DNA of 64,000 nucleotides. Source: Liolophura sinensis (taxonomy: Eukaryota; Mollusca; Polyplacophora; Chitonida; Chitonidae). Below are positions 1 through 13,500 of the stretch, one piece after another. The stretch is taken from contig NC_088301.1 in assembly GCF_032854445.1 (NCBI RefSeq), positions 46,249,116 to 46,313,115 of the forward strand. The letters run 5' to 3'. Within the stretch, counting starts at the first letter, position 1, and every line of letters begins with the position of its first letter. The notes below the pieces were generated by a model. It saw only the letters and a list, made by a program, of their open reading frames with translations. It made no database searches and had not been told where the DNA came from. Both the position numbers and the translations under genes were made by a program.

Positions 1-111
1 CCATAGACTGTTGACTGTCAGCCCAGAAATGTAATGCCTTGGTACATTATGCCTTTATACCTGTACAATGTGTCCGTTGGACGAAAGATTAAATTCTAAC
101 ATCAACTGTCT

Positions 112-3100
112 TTATTCTGTCTGATTAGCATATTTCTCCACCAAGTCTTGTCTTTTCTTCAGATCCTCTCTCATACTTTTGATCTGGTTAGCAAAATCTC
201 CATCCCACACTGCCAAGCAACCAAACTGGTCCTCTTTGAAAAAAAAAAAAATCATCCGAAAATATAATATACATAAGGAATATAATGAGAAGTTTAAGTA
301 CAGTTGTGATAATACATACAGAGTCATTAATGAAAATGACCTGTAACTGATTCTTAAAGTTCTATTGATCTTAGAAAGGTGTTTCGTACTTTGCTTGGAA
401 GATACTCGACTAGAAAAAAGTATGTTCCACCACCAAAAGAAATATATTAAAAACAGCATGGAATGTGTTTCATACAGGGTTGTCCAGGCATTACCATCCT
501 AATACTAAACATAATATAGGTCTGTACATCCATGTCCAGTCATGGATATCTCAGCACATAACAATGACATCTTAAATTCAGAACATTTAACCTCCATGGA
601 ATGACAAAGGGCAGTAGCCCTGCATGTATGTAGAATGCTACAATACCACAAGGTCACAGCACAAAGGCACCCAAGTTTATTTCTAAAAGTTATATCTACT
701 TTACAGTTAAACTGAACTACATGTACCTCTGGCAATGTCAAACTTTGATGTGCTTCTGAAACCAAGGCCTCCAGTTAACACAATGGATGATTTGAAGTTT
801 TCTGGAAAAGACAAACACAAGGGCCACAAGACTCAAAAAAAAAAATGAAAATGCTTTTTGTCATTGAACTACAAGTACTTGTTGATCAGATGATGTGACA
901 GCAAGTAGCTAGGCTAGCTCATTAAACACTCCTCCCGTTTTTGTTGAATAGCTGAAAGCTGGGGATCTAATTTTATATTCTGTTTTTCCTCCCTAAAGGA
1001 GTAATCTACAACTTTAAAGTGCTAATATGAAATACACACGTAGACACAAGTGATAACAAGGCCATCTTTAAATATATATTTCTTAGATCTAATGGACCAG
1101 ACCCTGGTCCTCAAGTTTTCACTAGGATTTTGAAATTTTTTTTATGTTTTTTTATGCTAATAATTTCTTTAAAATCAAAACCTTTTTCATCAGCCAAAAT
1201 AATAAACTGGAGTCCAAGGGATGTGAAATAAGTCTATATCTCTTCTTTTTTTATTTTTCTAATTCTAACTAATGACCAATTGTCTTCTAGTACAATTCAT
1301 TTGTCTTTTCCAACCACAGAGGGCCTATCAATTATTCTGTCTGTAATAGAGAACCCAGCCCAACCTCATTATGACATGACCTTAAACAGTAAGCATTGCA
1401 CTGAATGTCATATTATGATATACTGTAAAATAGCAGAAATTTTCCCCCAATTTTTTTTTGCAACTAAACAATTTTCAAAATCTGTACCACTGCTGATGTG
1501 GCAACAGATCAAGGCAACATATCGTAATACAATACATGTTTTGGTCCTTATATTGTATAGTTGTATCCCAACAGTGCAAATATGGCAAGGACACATAAAA
1601 TACATGTACAATCTCTCAACCTTTTTTCGATCCTTTCAGGATCATATCTAAATGTTCATCAAATATACCAAACATAATTAACAGCTCATTCCACAATTTA
1701 ACAGATAACATCCTTGATGGATCATGAAAAACTTGGTATGATAAGTTTGTTCACATTCATGCAATATGGAAGCTCAACTACTGGGCAGTGACAGAAGGTG
1801 TCAAGCAGTTCTACAGATAATTTTCAGAGGTAGTGCGGTACTCCCTACTTTTCAAAGAGAGGGGTATGCCTACCGCAGTACACATTTTTTGAAAATAGTC
1901 AACATTTCGCTATTTTGGGTCCCCAGCAATACACCTGGAAAGTGTGAAGATTCTTGTAGTTACATACAGGACTACAAGTATATATGTATATAGATGTGTT
2001 GCCCAGAATTACGACTTGTCACAACTTTCTAAAATAAATTAATTATTTCAGCTCTTCCTCACGAGGAATTGATCTGAATTACACTCACAGGCCTACATTT
2101 GTTTATTACACCTCAACCTACAGGGTAGAGTAAGTGAGAGTGAGTGAGTGAGTGAGTGCTTGGGGTTTAACGTCATACTTAACTTTTCAGTTTCTGAAAA
2201 CTAACTTGTCTTGGACAGAGTCACACATGTAAACTACTTTGGAGATTACTTTCGATTTTGACAGGACTGCTTTAAATCTCAGGAATTTTCTGGAATTTAG
2301 GCACACACACAAATCGTCATGCATATTCAGCACCAGTAAGCTCTACGTTAATTTTAGAAGCGCATCATTTAATTTTTAAGCACATCTATGCCTGCACAAC
2401 CCTTATCTGTAGCACTAGGGTCAAGGTCAAATGGCATACCCGCTGTCTGATAACTTCCACATGTTCTTTATTTTCACCATTTTGTGGTCTAACAAAGCGC
2501 TTGATTGCCGTAATGTAGTCCTAAATATTATTAGGAGCTGTTAAATACATGAACGTAGGCTATCTTATGTGGTGTAAATCTTTTTGCTACATACGCTATC
2601 ACAGGCAATCAAGGTACAGACTAGTATGTGACATTTATCGTATTGATCCTCAAAATAGCGCAAGCGCATTCGATAACCTTTCATGACATGAAACTAAACT
2701 AAAAATAATAAATGAAGGCACAACTCCAAACATATTGTCGTACTTGTGTGAAACTACTTCGGGCAATTTCTTCATATTTTTTCATGCCTCTGTAATGGGC
2801 CTCTGGCAATTCTCACCCACAGGCCCATAAAAAAAAATTCATTCCTGACCGACCCTAATTTTTCTTATAGGGTCATGTTACATTCAGTGTAGACTTTTCT
2901 TAGGACGGCTGAAACAGTTATAAATATATCTAAGCTACATATGATAAACTATCTGGGACTATGAGATAGCAATTTGTACCTGTTGGTCTTGTCACAGAAA
3001 TGCACCGCACTGAGCTTGTATATCGATGTGTCACGATAAGTGGCTTCAGCGTGGCTCCATCCAGTAGAATCACATGACCTCCGCCTGTCCCCACCCATAG

Positions 3101-6100
3101 CACCTTGTTGTTTTGAAGACAAAGAGAAGTCACTCTTGCCACATCAGCAATGTCTTCAACAAGCCTGTTATTGAAAGAAGCAACTTCAAAGAATTTATAT
3201 TGCATGCAAAACTAAGTGCATGGAGCAAGTTGGTTTTCAAACACGATCAAATGACTCTACATAAATAACTGTGTTAAAATATTTGGAGCAGTTGTTGTAT
3301 GGACACTAATGACCAAAGAGAATCCAAAAAAGAAGCAAACATGCGAAACTTATGTGCAGATTGGGCTGGTTTTCAAACTTGATGTGAGGATCCACAAGTG
3401 AGTCTGCACACAAAATTTATCAAAACCGGACATTACATTTAAGGCAGTCACTGCATGAAAACCAAAGCATGAATGACAGACAGACAGAGAGTCATAACTG
3501 TAACTTTAAATGCAAACACAACTATATGGTTGTTTGTTTAAGAGGCATAACCGGCATACAGAAGTTCACTGAGTAACATGACAAACTTTCTGTATGGATG
3601 ACGACTTCTGATTCATTTTCATCGACGTTTCAATGTACATTCTAACATCGTTATCAAGCAAATATGATGTATTTCAAAGAGGAAGTACAATACTTTCCAG
3701 TTCACATCTTGTGTTCATTAGCTAACATACATGTACTTGCTCCTTCACCTGAATTACAAAGCCTAAGACACTAAGTTTACATTCCCAAGGCATTTCAAAC
3801 TTAGCCCATCCTGTTAGCAAGACTGCCTTGATATATTTTAGAAAGAGAGCCAATTTTTCTAGATATTCCTTATCTAGAAAAATCCTTTCACGAACTACCA
3901 ATGGTATATGAATGTCGGACGACGCTTATATTTATAGACATGTATACAGAGATCCACGGCTAAAAATGTTTTCTTGAAATTTATAAATTGGGAAAACAGA
4001 ATTCTCCCTCTGTATGTCAGAAAATGTTAAATTAAATATAAATTAGCATAATAGGAAATGTGTTTCAACACTAATCTGCTTAGATTAAAACTACTTAGAT
4101 TCAAGAGCCCATTAGCTTAACCCATGCCATTAACCAGGTTTTACTCATAAGAACCAGTGGGGACTTCCTCTTAATTGTATCTACAGGGAAATATATCATG
4201 GAAGCTGATAAAAACTAACCAAATTTGTAGAAAAAAATAGAACAAAATAAAATTACATAACCCCTTAACATGGAATCTCTATTTACATACAGGACACAGT
4301 AATTAATTAACACTAATACCACACTGCAGATATTGTCATACCCGAGTACACTAATAATGTCCACCATGTCTCTGAGTTTCTCTCTTGCAACATCCCAAGA
4401 TTCAACAATACTTGATCCCTTCTTGGAAATGAACAGAAACTTCCCCATTACCATGTTTGTGATAGTACTTCCTCTGTTGTTACTGAAACAGGACATGTTT
4501 CAACTACATTATAGTAAATACAATGTATTTGAACTGATAATGCACAGTTTAATGGTGTAATTCAACCTTTTCACACATTTGCAAGTTGTTTATTCAAGTA
4601 TATTCTGAAGGCATTATTCTGTGTTGACTGATAAAATTATACTATTTGTGAAGCCTGGACACTGGTCAATCCAACCAATGTTGTTTTTTCTTCAAAATGA
4701 AATTAAAAACGTGCATAAATTACAGTGAAAGTTACTCTTTCACATGCGAAAAGGTTGAGGAATTAAGGTAATATATATTATATATACATATTGCATATAT
4801 GCATGACTTGATATAGATACATCTGTATATATAATTAAAACCTTAATGAATGATCTCCAATAAACTATAAAATGTTGAACTGTGGTAAAGAACTCCTCCC
4901 TTCAATTAAACCTATTCCAAAGAGAATTGCATTTGACCTGAAATTTCACCATAGCTAAGTTACTCATTGTTTCATATTCTGAGATTTCTATTGATCTAAG
5001 AATGACAGAGGTGTTTAGTGGTTTGAAAAGCATGTGGTATCCTACTACAATAAAGTAACATTTCAACATTTTTATTTGCCTCTACCAGTACACCTTTCTG
5101 AATGAACTTTTAGGAGAGATACAGTATTTAGGGATAACCTTTCTCCTGTTGTCTTCCACATGGTCTCAATGGCAACCTTGAAGTCATAGCGCAGGCAGAA
5201 GAGATTCGACCCGCAAGACACATACAGTTTTCCGCTATGCTGACAAATACATTTGATTGGCTCATAATCATGCCCCAAGTCAAACATGGTAGGGTTAGTA
5301 TCAGCATTCTGAAAGACAAAGAAAAAAAAACACAAAGAAAAGAAATAGTATGCATATTTCAGAATTAATACATCCTCTTACTATGGTTATCTACAATGTA
5401 ACCCGCAGAGGCTAGTTAAATCTTAAAGAAATCTAACACTAGTGTTTAAGATCACTTTAGCTCAAATTATGCAGAAAAGTGTGTAAATGAATGGTTCAAA
5501 TCGTTTTTATAAACATTAAATACAGGTACATGTCACATATTTGTATTTACAAAGCAAAAGCAGGAATGATTTTGACTCGTAAGCAAAAGAATAAATATGC
5601 TTTGTCTAAATGCTTCTCAATGCCTGCATGGTTATGAAAAAATATGGATTTTTTTCTCCAAGGGAACTGGGATACCTGTATGACTTCAGATACTGGAAAC
5701 ACAGCTAATTTTCCATCAGCCAATCCAGCTAGCAAACTCTCTTCTCCATTGTTTCTGCAGAAATAGAGAGACAATGTTGGAAGTCTGTTATATAATGAAT
5801 AACCTGCAGCACATCTTACACGTGTATGTCTCCAAATTGCATAAGAAGACAAAAAAAAAGACACAAAAAAAAGGGACAAAAGTTACTGCAAATTATGTTT
5901 ACTTTGTTTCTTTATTTAGTGTTTCACTCTGTAATATTTTACTTATACAAGGCGGCCTGCGATATGGTGAGAGGAAATTGCACAGAGTGTGGGGGAAACC
6001 CACGACCATCCACAGGTTGCTTACAGACCTTCCCACGTACAAATGGCAAGAAGGCAGCACAAGCTGGACTCTAACTCATAGGGATGTCATTAGTGAGATC

Positions 6101-7552
6101 TTCTGGGTCACGGTGCTGTGCCATCAAGCTAACCACCAGGCCATGGAGGCCTACCACATGTATTTAACTTAAGATATGCACATGTCCACTTTGAGAGCAT
6201 TACTTGATTCAAAAATAGATTAAGGTATACTGCAATCTGGTCTTTGTTTGTCTCATGCCCACCAACGCATTTTTGGAGAGCACATACTGTCTTCAAGCAC
6301 AGATGTATACCAACAGCTTAAAGACATACTTGTACCTACCCCTGAACCACCTGCATGCAGAGTACAGCATCAGTGAGCTGAAGTAAGGAATGTTTGCACC
6401 TGTACTGACAGGCATCATACACCCACACTCGCCCTGACTGTGTGCCTACTAACACATGGCCAGGCCCCAGAGCCAACAAGCACAGAATCCGACTGTCACT
6501 GAATATCATGCCCTGTAAGAAATCAAGGAAGGAAGTGAGTGACCGGAAACAAGGCCATGAAACAGGGTGGCAACATGTATTTAGAAATATTATACAGGGG
6601 TGGGACCGGTGGAGAACTCAACAAACTTTGCACAGAGCTTTTTCTTGGTGGATGTTAATGTTCAGATTGTGGCTTCATTTGCTGAAGTATTTAATCCCAA
6701 AATTTAGTTCATCATTAAGCTGCTAATTGTACCTGATTCTTGGAGTTCAACTTATCATGGAAAGGTTTTCTCAAGTTTCTTTGAATGAATGAATGAATGA
6801 ATGCTGGGGGTTTAAAGTTGTACTTAACAACTTTTCAGTCACATGACGATGAGGAATCGTCAGATGTGAGAACATATACTGTGTCTTCTCATGGCAGGCG
6901 AGTATCATGCCAAAGACACCAGACATGACACCCCACCCAGTCACATTATACAGACACCGAGCCAATCAGTCCAGTTTCCTTACTCTATCCTCTCAGTCCA
7001 AGCTGCAAGTACCATTTGTAAAGTCTTTGATAAGAAGTTTGATACCAAGTCTCTTGACTTTGAGGCAGGTATTCTAACCATCAGACCACCAAAGTGGTCT
7101 AAAAGTTAGAAGGATATCCTAAACACTAAGCAATAAGCAGATTTTTTTGCTTGTAGGGACGAACTTAATGGCCTGCAAAATACGCTAACCATATTTGCAG
7201 CGTAGTTGCAGAAACACTAGCCAGATTTTCCCCTTGATTGTGGTCATTAGGTTATGTCATATGGCCTAGTAAACCATGTGACACAAACAAAATTTTAGAG
7301 TTCAACACAATTCCGTGTTCTCGGATTGGTGAGCTCCATATCTGAAATTCGCTGAAGCCGACACGCTACGTTTACCGAGTTAAAGAGTTAGATACCCACA
7401 ACAAGTAATTTTTGCACGGTTCTTGGTGATGTTTCGGCAGGTGAGTGTACCTGAACATCCTTCTTAGTGCCTGCCAGGCTGATCCAGGAGAGCTGGACAC
7501 AGTCCTTGTCTCCGCTCCCTATCCATGCCTCCAGCCGGTCTTCCCCACTGGA
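112..7552 (-). CDS. LRRK2: LRRK2 exons 61-68: WD40 domain and C-terminal helix
   Basis: Exons 7451-7552, 6340-6512, 5676-5754, 5094-5308, 4342-4482, 2980-3164, 727-801 and 112-233 encode about residues 2261-2623. WD40-like strands align with human LRRK2: SRILCLLAL, VGTQSGRVWVY, LLAGLADGKLAVF, SSIVESWDVAREKL, LCLQNNKVLWVGTGGGHVILLD and LAVWD. The protein ends in a charged helix (SMREDLKKRQDLVEKYANQTE without stop), equivalent to the human C-terminal helix that packs on the kinase. Exon 67 is only 75 nt and is needed for phase (RPTENFKSS, then IAREDQFG). The terminator codon TAA is at 112-114. Confidence 0.93.
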
Positions 7553-10500
7553 CTGCAGAGAAATTAATTGTAATGGTCAAAAGCAGGCTTTTTTGATGGT
7601 TTCCCAGGAGGGTTTTGTTGGGCATCTGGTAGAAGATAGTAGCTTACACCGTAGGCATTCAGGTTTCCTCTGACTTTAAACCTGGACACAGTCATATATT
7701 AGAGGAAAATGTTTTGGATTGGCATTACACACCAACCCGAATCAAATAGGAGTAAACACCACCCTAAATCAAATGGCATTAAACACTACCTCAAATCAAA
7801 TGGCATTTTACACCAACTCAAATCAAATGGCATTTTACACCAACTCAAATCAAATGGCATTAAACACCAACCGAAATCCAATAGCATTACACATCAACCC
7901 AAATCAAATAAGAATAAACACCACCCTAAACCAAAGGGCATTAACCACTACCTCAAATCAAATGGCATTAAACATCAACCCAAATCAAACAATGGTACAC
8001 AAAGAATTGCCTAACATTTTTTCAGATATATCTACATGTACACAGATTCAAATGAGTTTTCAACAAATTGACTCAATACATGTCAATACTTAACAAAGTA
8101 TCATACTCAATACAAATTTACATGTAGCTGCTACTTGAAGACTCCAACAAAGTACAAGTATAATTGCTTGTACTTGGCAATATAGTATTTGATCTTAAAG
8201 CTAAGAGATAATAAGTTTAAAATTCTTCAGTGTATATAACTTGGTAATATTCTACTCACTCTTGAAGATAACACACTATATAAGCGAAAAATTCTTCAGT
8301 GTAGCATGAAATAAATAAAAAATAAAGACATTAATATTTTAAAAGATGTTCTCTGAACTGAAAAAATGAAGGATGAATTCAAATCAAGAAATCAGTATCT
8401 CACAAGGTTCATTGTGACCAAGTTTCATATAGAGTAACTTACCCGAATAGCAATACTTTCCACAGTGACCCCTGTCGATATGGGAATGACTTGCTTTAAA
8501 CACAACAACTCCGGGCTTGTTAACCTCTCATAGACCATGCGAGACTGAAAACAGAAGTTTTTTCTATATGCATGTCACATATTAAATTTGTATTGTCATT
8601 TATAGACCAAAAGTAGCTGGCTGGAGACACTGACATTTAACACTGACACATAACATTACTTGTTATGCATTATAGTGAGGAGGACCATTAATTTCACAAC
8701 TATGATTCATGATTTCCAGGTCTGTCCAGAGCACACTGCCAATGTTACTTGTGCTGGCTAGACTATTAAGAACATTCATTTGGATGGAGGGCATAATTCT
8801 GAGATGCAGTTCATGAATGTACTACTCAAACTATTAAAGGGTCACACATTTAAAAACATAACATTAGGGCATACAGGTTCCTTGATGAATCACAAGCAGC
8901 AGAGATAGATCAGAGAGGAGCAACTAGTTCATGGAAATACTGCTTCATGTACTTGTATTCAATATATCTCAGTCAACAGAACGGAGGTGGCAGGCAATGT
9001 GTTTGCATATATCACTCATTAGTATTTATGGGCAAACTTCTTCATCACTTAAAATAAAAGTACATGTAAAAACCAAAAGGCTGGCCATCAGAAACTGTTA
9101 AAGAAATTTGCTGATATTTTTTCTCAGAAGTGGGTTATAATTCTTCACAATATCAGATTCCACAGTGGTCTGTTGCAAGCAAAAACTTTTGTGAGAGCCC
9201 AGTATTGCTTCCCTTTTTACAGTCTCAAAATGATACTCTGTTTCTTTTCAACTATCTGCGCCTAGTGACTGAACACAATTTATGGTCCTATTTATTTATA
9301 ACAAGCTATTTTCAAGCAAAACATCTGTTATGATATCAGTTGGGCTCATATGAGAGGGTGAGGTTCGCGACACCTTTCTGGGACAGTTCTTTTAAGGTCT
9401 TACATGTTCTGATGTAGACTTCACTTTTACTATTTTTTAAACATTTGTCCTGTAGCTGAACAAATGTGATGTACAAGCCTTGACCCTGTGAAGATTGATG
9501 AAGACATGCATCTTGCATAATGACAACACAATGTTATATGCATGCAACATACATCTAAAACTTCACCAAGTTATTCCAGGCTTGAGTGTCCAAGACAAGT
9601 CTTTGCCAATGTCTTTAATCCTGATGACTATTTTCTGACATGTGGCTTAACTGTTTAAATCAATTTGCATATCAGAAATGATCTTACCAGGGGCCTTCGA
9701 TCTGGGATCTGTTGGATGCAGTCTGTCACCAGATCTTGCATGTCCGGCCAGGATGCTGTTACCTTCAGGGGAGGAATGGGCTTACCCTGAAAAATTAACA
9801 CACAAGTAAAAACAGTTCACCATCAGAACTACTGTGACACAACTATAAAGTATAATACGTACTGGTTATTTCCCAGAATTGAAGGAATTGTCTGGCCTAT
9901 CTACAGAGGCAACGAATATCATAAGTACACGTACTGTACAGTGTGCATCAATATCATGCTGATATTTTGCTTTAATTCGCAGAAGTGAAATGGAGAGTAT
10001 GCCTTGGGCTGGGTTGTTACTGTTCTTACTTTTCAATTAATGGCTTTCATTAATTTTGGGATCCTGGTGACAATAAATGACTGACAAAAACTGTGTGGCA
10101 ATTTATGTAATCTGTCATCTCTTGATGACCAACTTTCTACACCAATATGGAGTGTATATATGTATGTCGCATGTGGGAAAGTTTCTCAATGACGAGTCGG
10201 GCACTTCAATTTCTCCTATCCATAAAACTGACCGCCAATGTATAAGTGAAACATTTTTCAGTACTCTGTTAAATAAAAAAACAAAAACAAACCATAACTT
10301 AAAAGATAAGAATGATCAGGAAATCCTGTCATAAAGCGGCAGGTATTAAACTAGTTCATTTCATGAAATCCCATGAAATAACTCTGGAATAATACACTTC
10401 ACATCTTTCTTTCTCAAATAAAGTTGTTTATACCTATTTAATTTGATTCTCAAGAGCAACGGTGAGGTATACGAATGAACAAAACTTGGCACAGCCTTAC

Positions 10501-13500
10501 AAACATCATCAAACTCTGTTGTATCTTTGACAAATCTGCATCGGGTGCCAGGTTGAACATGCAACCTCAGTGGTCAAGAGGAGGTAGTAGTTATCTTTGT
10601 TAGCAAGGGCCTAGTAGACTGGCAAACTGTCCAATAACTAGGGTTGGGCACTAAGAAACACACCTCGACAATAGCTTTATCCATCTCACAGCGGTACTCC
10701 AGCTCTTCAAATGGGTGATTGCCTCCTGACATCAGCTCATACAACGTGATGCCAAGTGAAAAGATATCAGCCTGAAACGAACACATGAGCTCTCATACAC
10801 ATCCAAATTTATCCACAAGAGTTCACACAAAAACTACATAAATTCCATAGATATATCTTCATGAATTCACACAAAAATTATGAAAATCCATTTGAGTTAT
10901 TTTCATGAATTAAAACCAAAATATCCATACAATATATTTTCATTCAACAAAACATTACAAAAACATTTATATAAAGACATTGTACAACTCTTTTTTCAAA
11001 TTATGATCAAATCAAAGTGTCAGAACATTTACTTAAACATAGTATAAGTAAGTACAAAAGACTTACAGAGAAAGAATATGTCTCTCCACGTGCAACCTCT
11101 GGAGCACGATATCCCAGAGTTCCTTCTTGTAGAGTAAGTCCATACAGCGTAGCCAATCGAGAGATACCATAGTCTGACAGTTTCACATTGATCTGAAATG
11201 ATGTCGTAGACACACAAACACACTCTTAAGTAGCTCCAAGTCTTAAGTTCATTAATGTTCTTGGAATGAAATCTGCCCCACCCCATAGTAAATAAGGACA
11301 AGGCATTCAGAGAATACCGACAGCTCACCTGACTGAGCAGTTGTAAAATTGCAAGATGTTCAAGTTGTGTGATACGTTCAAATATTAACTTCTAAACCAA
11401 AATATAGTAGAATGAACTGTCATGCACAGATATTATCCTCTAATTATATAGAGATAAGATCAATAAGAAAGACCAAAATTATTATACTATCTCAGAACAG
11501 TGATTTCATACGTTAAGAAGTCGTAAATCATTATTGTGGTAAGGGACACTGGGAGAAGTTCGTGCACAAATTTACCACATAGGTATCTGATAGGCAAATT
11601 GTGAACTGCATTTGGCAACCCTGTTCATCAGTTATTTGTGTACTAAGGGTGGCCACTGCAACCCTATGATTGGCCAAAAACTTAAACCAAAACGGACACT
11701 GACACAGACAGCATCTTTCACAACACCTCTCCTTACTTCGTATGGCAAGCTAAAAAAAATGAGTAGTTCGTAATATGACTAGAAGAAATAAGATTTTACA
11801 AAAGGAAATTCACTGTGAAAGTCTGAAACTAGCTACATTTAAACAAAGAAAGTGTGATGTTTGTCAAGGACAAAACCTACCTGGTTGCTTAGTGACAGAT
11901 TAAACAGCAGAATGTTGTCTGGCTTCATGTCTCTGTACATGATCATGTTGTCATGGAGATAAGCCAGGCCTTCGCTTACCTACAACACACAGATGTACAC
12001 TCTTTTAAAAACACTGAAACCATCTCCTTATGACATTATTATTCACTTACCTGGAAAATAATTTACAACAGTGAACACAGGCGAGTAATTTTAGTTAATA
12101 ATATAATATAAAATAAGGAAACCAAAAGTTCTACACTGATGAACTGTCCACTCCTTAAATAAGACACGTTAACACTGAAGAGAACTCATAACCTGCAGTG
12201 AAATCCGATGCTGAAGTCCACGGCTCAGAGTGTGGTGTGCCTTGAGAAGTCCTCCCAGAGAGCCAAGGGGAGCAAACTCTATCACCATTACTCTTGGCTT
12301 TATCTCTACTGCCAACAGGGAGATTACACCAGGGTGTCGGAGTTTACTGAGAATGGTGGCCTACAAAAGTGCATGTTTCAGTGTAAATTTGTTAGGATGA
12401 AATAGATTATTATAGCAAATCATAATTCAAACAAAACAACTTACACACAAAATATTTCTGCTGGGTGTAACCCAACAGGCCTTCCCCAAAAAGGGCCCTA
12501 TTCTAAAGTGTTTTTATTGAATTAGCATGGAATTTGAAGAAAAAAATCTCCCAAAATCAGTATTAACTTTTCAAAATCTCTATGTTTTTCATGTGCAAAA
12601 ATAAAAACAAAAATTCCTTAGGAATCTTTAGTAAGACTTCTGATGCACAATACAAAAAAAATTTGAGGGTGGATTTTACGCTGTAGATTTTATTCAGGTT
12701 TTCAACTGGTTATATTTCAGTAATTTAAAACTCACCTCTTGCCTCAACAGCTTATGCGGGTGGATCTCGCCAATCAAAAAGTTGAATGTCTTCACAGCTA
12801 CCACCTAACAAAATAATTAGTGACTACATGCATTCTCTCTTACATATGGTAACATAAGCTACCATCATTTTGAAACTAAAGGAAAATCTTCATTCCTACT
12901 GTTTCATTAAAGGTAGTCAGAAAAATGCTTCAAAACAATACACAACAAATTCTATTTTTTATCTTATGTATTTACTTATTTCAGTGTGGTTGAAAGCCTT
13001 ACTGTAATTCTTCAACCTTTTTGCATGTTTGGAAGCTGTGTAAACAAGGCATATTCTGAAGGCAATAAAATTACACTTCTTGGCCTGAAATTGGCCAATC
13101 CAACCATTGTAGTTTTCTTTCCAAAATCACCTTAAAAGTGTGTATAAATTGCAATGAAAGTTGCTCTTTCATATGCAGAAAGGTTGAGAAATTAGGGTAT
13201 ATGATGATGATCAGTTTTATGACCAGATAAAACCACTTCAGCGATTTACTAACAAGCTTGATCACTTGAGATGTACAGATACGCACAAAACACTGGCACA
13301 AGATGACTGGCCATCAACAAATGTTTGACTGGGCAAACGGACGCACAAGTATTATCGACCACATATTGTTGCCAAAGCCCCACAAAGAGAAGAGGAACTG
13401 AACCCACACCATGGGCATCCTGGGGACTGAAAGACAAGCATCTGAACCACTTCACCACAAGCGGCTTCCTTTACTTTTTCTCAACAATTCATCATAACGG

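Noticed and set aside
2800-2880. Similarity of the CTGACCGACCCTAA stretch with 40800-40870
   Set aside because: Too short and A-rich to define a repeat family by eye.
7709-8093. Repeat-protein-like frames (NQMALNTNP repeats)
   Set aside because: Product of the 27-bp intronic minisatellite; no splice or start context.
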